From: a bacterium
GTDB lineage: Bacteria; Desulfobacterota; Deferrisomatia; Deferrisomatales; BM512
Assembly (NCBI GenBank): GCA_009724975.1
Contig: SRXB01000146.1
Span: 1 to 5,671 of the forward strand
Length of the DNA stretch: 5,671 nt
Direction of reading: 5' to 3'
Shown here: piece by piece, positions 1 to 4,337 of the stretch
Layout of the letters: each line of letters begins with the position of its first letter
How positions within the stretch are numbered: the stretch's first letter is position 1
The notes under the pieces: model-generated
Told to the model about the DNA's origin: nothing
Database searches by the model: none
The model's input: the letters and a program-made list of their open reading frames with translations, nothing else
Made by a program: the position numbers and the translations under genes

Positions 1-1992
1 ACCGGCCTAAACTACTACTACACCGTTGTCGCGGTCGACTATCTGGGGCTCAAGAGCATGGCCTCCCAGTCGGCCAGCATCAAAGCCACTGCGGGCGACG
101 GGCCCAAGATCGCCTCCGTTCTGGTCTCCCCTGCCGAAAAACCCATTCGCGCGGGCGACATAATAACGGTAACGCTCAAGGGCGACAGCAATGCGGTCGG
201 CGCAGCCTACATCGACGGCATCAACAGGGAGTTCCCGATTATCGAAGCCAAGGGAACCGGCACCTACACCGGCACCTATACCGTAACCGACGCCGACATG
301 GCGGTTGAGCGGGTAAAACACAGGGTATACGGCAAGCTGGTCGACGACTACGGCAAGACGATCTACGGTGGCTCAGAGCTGCTCTTCGTAAGCATCGCCG
401 ATATGAACGACAAAACCCCCCCCACCATCGGCGCGATTACTCACGACGCTTTCGCGGTCGCTGGATTCTCCGGAAAGCTAGTCGCCGGCGATGTAATTAA
501 CGTTGCGGTCGAAGGCGAAAAAGAAGGCTTTGCCAGCTTCAAGGTCGGCAACCTATCCGAAATGGTCAAGATGACCGAGGCGACACCCGGCCACTACACT
601 GGCGCCTACACAATCAAAAACGACGACGACGGCGATAACGTTGCCATAAAGGTTACCCACTCGGACTTCGTCGGCAACGTTTCGGAAAAAGCCTCCGAAG
701 AAACCCTCTCCATCGACACCAGAGTTCGCATGGTCGTCACCGCCGCGGATACCCTCCTGCCCGCCAACAACGCGAGCAAAACCAGAATAGCCGTAAAGGC
801 ACAGGATGCGAACGGCAAGGCCGTATCCGGCCACGAACTCGCCCTCTCGCTCCTCACCACGGAAGAATACACCGGCGTGGTCGGCGGCGGCATGGTCAAC
901 GATAAAATAGCCACCGCGTACGACTCTGACGACATCGAAGTCCGCTGGGGCGGCGTCACCGACAGCTTCGGCGAAATCTCCGCCAACTACACAGCGGGCT
1001 TCGCCGCCAAGACCGCGGTAATCGTCGCCAAAGACATAACCGCCAACGACGTGGGCGTGGGCTGGCTCAACACCTACGTTTCCTCCACCGTTTCCATCCA
1101 GCTTATCCCCCGTCTGGCACGACCGGGCGCGCAGATTAACATGAAGCTTGCCGTAACCCCCGGCTGGCTTACCGCCGACGGTCGCTCCAAGGCCCGCGTC
1201 AAGGCCTGGCTCCTTGACGGAGCCGGACAGCCTCTGGCTGGTGAACTGGTCAACTTCACCGTGGCGGGCGCTAACGGCACCATCCGAATCGTCAACGGCG
1301 TAACCGACAAAAACGGTTTGGCCGAAGCCGACTACCGAGCAGGCGTAATAGCCGGATTCGTTACCATAACCGCAGAAGCGAAAGACCTTGGCGTATCCAG
1401 ATCCGCCCAGATCGAACTTCGCAGCGACGCTCCCGCCAAGGTCGGCCTTGTCGCCAGCGTACTTGTCCTACCCGCCGATGGCAGCTCTACCAGCGACATA
1501 ACCGCGACGGTCACCGACATAAACGACAACCCAAACAAGAACACCCCCGTTCTTTTCAACGTCATAAGCGGCGAGGGAAGCGTAACGCCCGCTGATGGAA
1601 ACACCGACGACGCGGGCGTAGTCAAGGCCGTCTACAAGGCCGGAAGAACCGCAGGAAACGCCGTTGTCGAGGCCAGATGCACCTCACGCGAACCCAACGA
1701 GGAAGAGCTGAGGAAGATATACGGCACCATATTCGTTCCCAGACTCTACGAGGGCCAGGAAAGCGAAAAGCTTAAGATCGCCGAATGGCTGGTTGCCGTG
1801 GAAGACGAAGTACAAAAGGGTCAGCCCCTGGTCCGTATACAGGGAAGCAAGGGCGAATACGTTCTCACCGCTCCGGCCAAGGGTATCTTCGCCAAGCAGA
1901 TACGTCACGACAGGGACAAAGTGGAACTTGGCGACACCGTTGGCTACGTCCAGATCGACAAGCTGGTCTGGGATGCCGAATACGCCAAGTAA
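1..1992 (+). CDS. Large Ig-like repeat surface protein with C-terminal lipoyl-like domain (5' partial)
   Basis: The frame is open from base 1 and the first ATG (58) has no Shine-Dalgarno, so this is the C-terminal 663 residues of a longer protein. Residues 1-30 (YYYTVVAVDYLG) look like the end of a fibronectin type III domain. Residues about 36-135 and 139-240 are two related beta-rich repeats, each with an AGD(I/V)I start and a Y-T-G-x-Y-T motif. Residues about 241-350, 375-475 and 477-560 resemble invasin/Big_1 Ig-like domains, with the typical 'T D x x G x x x A x Y x A G' ending. Residues about 579-657 resemble a biotinyl/lipoyl domain (IAEWLVAVEDEVQKGQPLV, then TAPAKG), with Lys617 where the modified lysine normally sits. 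I see no transmembrane helix, LPXTG or other sorting signal at the C-terminus. Such Ig arrays usually serve in adhesion or cell-surface structure; the exact role is unknown. It ends in TAA, followed by a strong terminator. Confidence 0.85.
   Translation, partial: TGLNYYYTVVAVDYLGLKSMASQSASIKATAGDGPKIASVLVSPAEKPIRAGDIITVTLKGDSNAVGAAYIDGINREFPIIEAKGTGTYTGTYTVTDADMAVERVKHRVYGKLVDDYGKTIYGGSELLFVSIADMNDKTPPTIGAITHDAFAVAGFSGKLVAGDVINVAVEGEKEGFASFKVGNLSEMVKMTEATPGHYTGAYTIKNDDDGDNVAIKVTHSDFVGNVSEKASEETLSIDTRVRMVVTAADTLLPANNASKTRIAVKAQDANGKAVSGHELALSLLTTEEYTGVVGGGMVNDKIATAYDSDDIEVRWGGVTDSFGEISANYTAGFAAKTAVIVAKDITANDVGVGWLNTYVSSTVSIQLIPRLARPGAQINMKLAVTPGWLTADGRSKARVKAWLLDGAGQPLAGELVNFTVAGANGTIRIVNGVTDKNGLAEADYRAGVIAGFVTITAEAKDLGVSRSAQIELRSDAPAKVGLVASVLVLPADGSSTSDITATVTDINDNPNKNTPVLFNVISGEGSVTPADGNTDDAGVVKAVYKAGRTAGNAVVEARCTSREPNEEELRKIYGTIFVPRLYEGQESEKLKIAEWLVAVEDEVQKGQPLVRIQGSKGEYVLTAPAKGIFAKQIRHDRDKVELGDTVGYVQIDKLVWDAEYAK
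1735..1983 (+). other. Biotinyl/lipoyl-like domain inside the Ig-repeat protein
   Basis: This segment encodes about 80 residues after the last Ig-like domain. It follows the lipoyl pattern: 'I-x-E-W-L-V-x-x-x-D-x-V-x-K-G-Q-P-L-V-x-I', a turn with lysine (codon 1849-1851, context QGSKGEYVL), then 'A-P-A-K-G' and 'D-x-V-x-x-G-D-x-x-G-Y-V-Q-I'. In E2 and H-type lipoyl domains the turn is typically D-K-A; here it is S-K-G, so the lysine is kept and its neighbours differ. Similar hairpins without modification occur in membrane-fusion proteins and peptidases, so the domain may be purely structural. The assignment rests on pattern reading alone. Confidence 0.6.
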
Positions 1993-2006
1993 GAACCTAT
2001 AAGGCC

Positions 2007-2040
2007 AAAAAAAGGCCGCCCTTCGGGGCGGCCTTTTTAT
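2007..2040. terminator. Bidirectional intrinsic terminator between convergent genes
   Basis: A perfect 8-bp stem (GGCCGCCC at 2014-2021 with GGGCGGCC at 2026-2033) closes a TTCG tetraloop. On the plus strand it is followed by TTTTTATTTA, ending transcription of the Ig-repeat gene 21 bases after its stop. On the minus strand the same stem is followed by seven T (complement of A 2007-2013), so it also ends transcription of the cbiK-type gene, whose stop lies at 2060-2058. Both convergent transcripts can use it. Confidence 0.92.
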
Positions 2041-2057
2041 TTATCGCGATCAAAAAC

Positions 2058-2957
2058 CTACTCTTTGGCCGCTTTTTCCATGGACCGTCTGATCTTTGAA
2101 ATGAAGATATCGGTTGTGGATTCAAAAAAGCCAAGTCCCTTGTAAAGAGACTCACCATCAACAGAAACCGTCACGGAATCGGCAGCAAAACCGGCCACGG
2201 CAAGCTCGCTTTTCCAGCTATCCTTCTCCTCCCCCATGATATCGTTCATTATATGGTCGCCGGCGACCAGCATGAGCGAGTGAAACCTGGCCCTCTTCGC
2301 AGGATGGAGCTTAGCGGGCCCAAGAGCATCACTCCTTGTGATTACTCCGTCCACCGCGCCCAGATATACATTTGAATAATGGCGAGTGAATAAACGGTCA
2401 AGACCCAGAAGAGCGACGTTTGAATAAGCCTCTACGGTTGGTGTTCCATGGGCGACAACAATGTTCACCCCCTCCTCTGGCTTCAAAAAATCCCTTTTAA
2501 GCTCATCCACAACCGTATAAATGTCAGACCATTGCGCAAAAAGCGGCGTGCCCACATAAGAGCGGACCGCAGGGTTATTTTTGACTATGGAGAGGACCTC
2601 CTCGTATTCCTCGCCGGTAAAAATATGAAGAGGCTGAACCACAACTGCCTTTATGCCCTTGGTTCCGTACTCGCCGAGCACCTCGTCAAGGCTCAAGAGC
2701 CGATTGCCGATACCCTGGGATTTCCACCTCTCATTAACTTTTTTGCGAATTATCTCCGAGGTGAACGCCCACTTTATTTCGGCATCCGGAAAGGCGTTTT
2801 TCACCTTCGACTCGATGAATTTGTAGGTGGCCTCGGCCTTTGTCGAGGTGCCGAAAGCGGTAAGAACAATGGGCAACGTTCCTGAATCAGCGCAAAGCGA
2901 GTGCGCCGGGGCGAGAAAAAGCGCAAGGGCGAGGCCCGAAAAAATATTCTTGTTCAT
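2058..2957 (-). CDS. cbiK: Sirohydrochlorin cobaltochelatase, CbiK type, probably periplasmic
   Basis: The 299-residue product matches the CbiK family, which inserts Co2+ into sirohydrochlorin in the early-cobalt (anaerobic) route to cobalamin. Visible family motifs are VLTAFGTS (31-38), QPLHIFTGEEYEEV (108-121), VVAHGTPT (167-174) and LMLVAGDHIMND (228-239), followed by DSWKSEL. By motif and spacing His170 and His235 are the likely metal-binding pair, corresponding to the two catalytic histidines of Salmonella CbiK, and a Glu in GEEY (116/117) the likely acidic partner. The N-terminus has Lys3, a hydrophobic stretch (about 5-18) and a plausible signal peptidase site near residues 20-23. This suggests a periplasmic form like Desulfovibrio CbiK-P; no lipobox is seen. 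The ATG at 2957 has GGAG six bases upstream; an in-frame ATG at 2996 lies inside the leader terminator and is rejected. The gene stands alone, under a cobalamin riboswitch. Confidence 0.92.
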   Translation of the reverse strand: MNKNIFSGLALALFLAPAHSLCADSGTLPIVLTAFGTSTKAEATYKFIESKVKNAFPDAEIKWAFTSEIIRKKVNERWKSQGIGNRLLSLDEVLGEYGTKGIKAVVVQPLHIFTGEEYEEVLSIVKNNPAVRSYVGTPLFAQWSDIYTVVDELKRDFLKPEEGVNIVVAHGTPTVEAYSNVALLGLDRLFTRHYSNVYLGAVDGVITRSDALGPAKLHPAKRARFHSLMLVAGDHIMNDIMGEEKDSWKSELAVAGFAADSVTVSVDGESLYKGLGFFESTTDIFISKIRRSMEKAAKE

Positions 2958-2963
2958 ATATAT

Positions 2964-2967
2964 CTCC
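2964..2967 (-). promoter_or_regulatory. Shine-Dalgarno of the cbiK-type gene
   Basis: GGAG on the minus strand lies six bases before the ATG at 2957 and fixes that start. It follows the terminator U-tract with no gap, so RNA folding in the leader may affect ribosome access as well as termination. Confidence 0.8.
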
Positions 2968-3003
2968 AAAAATAAAAAAGGCCGCCATGGATACATGACG
3001 GCC
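2968..3003 (-). terminator. Intrinsic terminator of the cobalamin riboswitch expression platform
   Basis: On the minus strand GGCCGTCATG (3003-2994) pairs with CATGGCGGCC (2989-2980): 10 bp including one G-U, around a four-base loop. It is followed by TTTTTTATTTTT (2979-2968). It lies between the cobalamin aptamer and the start codon, where a transcriptional attenuator is expected. Cobalamin binding should favour this hairpin and stop transcription before the coding region. Confidence 0.9.
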
Positions 3004-3062
3004 CACCGTTTACAGGACCAACTGCCGTAGCTTTATCTCCCGAAAGCGGTAGCTCATGGTGC

Positions 3063-3198
3063 ATGGGGCAGGTCTTCCGGCTTACGCATCTTCCTCGGAG
3101 CCGCCTTCCCGATAACTCAGTGGCATATTGGCTCTTTGTCAGCGTTTACGGCGGCGGGTCCGCGTGGGATTTTCACCCAACTTCCCTATTCGCCCCAT
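3063..3198 (-). promoter_or_regulatory. Cobalamin (adenosylcobalamin-type) riboswitch aptamer
   Basis: The minus strand shows the conserved cobalamin-riboswitch blocks in order: GGGAAG then GGGTGAAAATCCCACGCGG, ACCCGCCGCCGTAAAC, GCCACTG (3124-3118), CGGGAAGGCGG (3111-3101), and the B12 box AGCCGGAAGACCTGCC (3082-3067). The ends pair as a closing stem: ATGGGGC (3198-3192) with GCCCCAT (3069-3063). It lies upstream of a cobalt-insertion gene and is followed by an intrinsic terminator, so it should turn the gene off when cobalamin is plentiful. The core motifs make the class secure; the preferred cobalamin form is not read from sequence. Confidence 0.95.
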
Positions 3199-3206
3199 TC
3201 TGGGCG

Positions 3207-3235
3207 ATTTTGCATTCCAGAATCATTCAAGTCAA
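3207..3235 (-). promoter_or_regulatory. Probable sigma70 promoter of the riboswitch-cbiK transcript
   Basis: On the minus strand TTGACT (3235-3230, five of six consensus bases) is followed after 17 bases by CAAAAT (3212-3207, four of six). A start about seven bases on, near 3200, would begin the RNA almost exactly at the aptamer's closing stem (3198). The -35 box overlaps the TGA stop of glucokinase (3234-3232). The -10 is weak, so the call rests on spacing and position. Confidence 0.6.
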
Positions 3236-4203
3236 TACCTTAGAAGTTTTGCCGCCGCATACGCCGCTCCCAAAAGGGGGGCGCTGTCATCGGCAAGCAA
3301 GAGCACGGGTATCGAGGCCGCCAGAGCACTCATGCGCCCTTTCGCCGAAAATCTCTCAAAAAAACTCGTCTTCTTGAGGCCATCACCGATTCCAAGCGCC
3401 ACGCCCCCGGTAAGGTAAAGACCGGAGAAAGGAAGAAAGGTGAGGGCGAGATTCCCGCACTCGCCGCCGAAAGACCCTGAAAAAAGCAAAAGGGCGTCCC
3501 TGGCAAAGCTTTCGGAGCCTTCCATGCCGCAAGAGATTATCTCCCGCGCATCGCGCAATTCGGCAAGTGGCTCGCAGTGGCCATTTGAGTTACTTTGTCG
3601 CAAAAACCGGTGGGCATCGACCAGCCCCGCGCCGGAAATTGCCCTTTCCACGGAGGCCCTGCCGTATTTTTTCGCCAAAAAGCTGCAAAAGCCCGCTTCC
3701 AAAGGGGTGATCGGAGAAAAATCGCCGTGTCCGGCTTCCGAAGGGAAAACCTCCCTGCCATTTGGAGTCAAAAGAGAGCAGGCGGCCCCGAAGCCGGTGC
3801 CTACGGAAACCACAAGCCTCATCGCCCCCTCCTTAACGGGGGCCTCATTCAAATTCACAATCGAATTTTTATCCACAAGGTCGATTGCGGCGGCGGCGGC
3901 CTCAACGTCATTAAGCATGGCGACGGGAATATCGCCCAACTCCCCCTTTATTGAGTCGGCCCCAATCGGCCAGGGCAGGTTTGGGAAAAAGAGGGCTCCT
4001 GCGGAAAAATTTCCCGCCACGGCCAGCCCTGCGGCGTCGAATTTACGGCCTCCGGCGAAGCGCCTCACCAACTCGGCGGGAGATGTGACGCCTTTTGTCG
4101 GGAAAGAGGAAAAGCCAATTTTCGAGAGACGCCCACCGCTCATTTCGTAAGTGGCGAGGTTGGTCTTCGTCCCTCCAAAATCGGCGGCAAGAATCGTCGC
4201 CAT
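3232..4203 (-). CDS. glk: Glucokinase
   Basis: The 323-residue product matches the bacterial glucokinase family (E. coli Glk type, about 320 residues), which phosphorylates glucose with ATP in the cytoplasm to glucose 6-phosphate. The phosphate-binding start LAADFGGTKTNLA is at residues 5-17. LNDVEA holds the likely catalytic base Asp99. VVSVGTGFGAA (131-141) is the second phosphate loop. PSEAGHGDFSP (154-164) holds sugar-binding Glu156 and His159, and ERAISGAGL (186-194) holds a further sugar-binding Glu. GSFGGECGNLAL and LYLTGGVA (243-269) belong to the nucleotide side, and KGRMSALAASIPVLLL with a late LLGAA complete the family pattern. The ATG at 4203 has GGAGGA seven bases upstream and puts the family motif at the N-terminus; a longer in-frame start at 4284 lies upstream of the promoter and is rejected. 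It is divergent from the isomerase gene. No terminator is seen before the cbiK leader, so readthrough into the riboswitch is possible. Confidence 0.95.
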   Translation of the reverse strand: MATILAADFGGTKTNLATYEMSGGRLSKIGFSSFPTKGVTSPAELVRRFAGGRKFDAAGLAVAGNFSAGALFFPNLPWPIGADSIKGELGDIPVAMLNDVEAAAAAIDLVDKNSIVNLNEAPVKEGAMRLVVSVGTGFGAACSLLTPNGREVFPSEAGHGDFSPITPLEAGFCSFLAKKYGRASVERAISGAGLVDAHRFLRQSNSNGHCEPLAELRDAREIISCGMEGSESFARDALLLFSGSFGGECGNLALTFLPFSGLYLTGGVALGIGDGLKKTSFFERFSAKGRMSALAASIPVLLLADDSAPLLGAAYAAAKLLRY

Positions 4204-4210
4204 ACAGCTA

Positions 4211-4216
4211 TCCTCC
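4211..4216 (-). promoter_or_regulatory. Shine-Dalgarno of glk
   Basis: GGAGGA on the minus strand, seven bases before the ATG at 4203, is a near-perfect ribosome site. It decides the glk start against the 27-codon longer reading at 4284. Confidence 0.9.
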
Positions 4217-4269
4217 GGCCAGACCTGAAATATGAGAGAATTTATGGAAAGCGCGGGTCCGGTTAAAAA

Positions 4270-4298
4270 ATTATAGCCCGCCATCCATTTGTTGTTAA
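4270..4298 (-). promoter_or_regulatory. Strong sigma70-like promoter of glk
   Basis: On the minus strand TTAACA (4298-4293, five of six consensus bases) is separated by exactly 17 bases from a perfect TATAAT (4275-4270). The predicted start near 4263 gives a leader of about 60 bases before the glk ATG. This is the best promoter match in the window. For the plus-strand isomerase gene I see no comparable promoter in 4204-4337. Confidence 0.8.
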
Positions 4299-4326
4299 AC
4301 TTCTAAGTGCAAAAACACATGGAAAA

Positions 4327-4332
4327 GGAAGG
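4327..4332 (+). promoter_or_regulatory. Shine-Dalgarno of the isomerase gene
   Basis: GGAAGG lies five bases before the GTG at 4338 and supports that non-ATG start. The frame has a TAA at 4296-4298 and no in-frame ATG or GTG between that stop and 4338. Confidence 0.75.
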
Positions 4333-4337
4333 TTGCA

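Noticed and set aside
58..60. ATG at 58 as the start of the Ig-repeat protein
   Set aside because: The frame is open back to base 1, no Shine-Dalgarno precedes this ATG, and the upstream residues continue an FN3-like domain.
606..986. Minus-strand open frames inside the Ig-repeat gene (606-986, 553-834, 1074-1310, 1332-1625, 7-321)
   Set aside because: Composition-driven shadows of the plus-strand gene, whose domain content is clear.
1785..2099. Plus-strand open frame crossing the end of the Ig-repeat gene and the terminator
   Set aside because: It reads through a strong terminator in a different frame and yields an Arg/Gly-rich product with no domain.
2958..2996. Longer cbiK-type reading starting at 2996
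   Set aside because: The extra 13 codons are the leader terminator and ribosome site read as protein, and the signal peptide begins properly at 2957.
3063..3418. Plus-strand open frames across the riboswitch (3063-3377 and 3128-3418)
   Set aside because: They run through the cobalamin aptamer and the 3' end of glk in antisense and have no supporting start signals or domains.
3440..4150. Plus-strand 236-codon open frame opposite glk (also 3595-3954)
   Set aside because: Antisense shadow of a clearly recognised glucokinase; the product has no family features.
4204..4284. Longer glucokinase reading starting at 4284
   Set aside because: It would start upstream of the likely -10 box, has no family similarity, and the GGAGGA before 4203 gives the right start.
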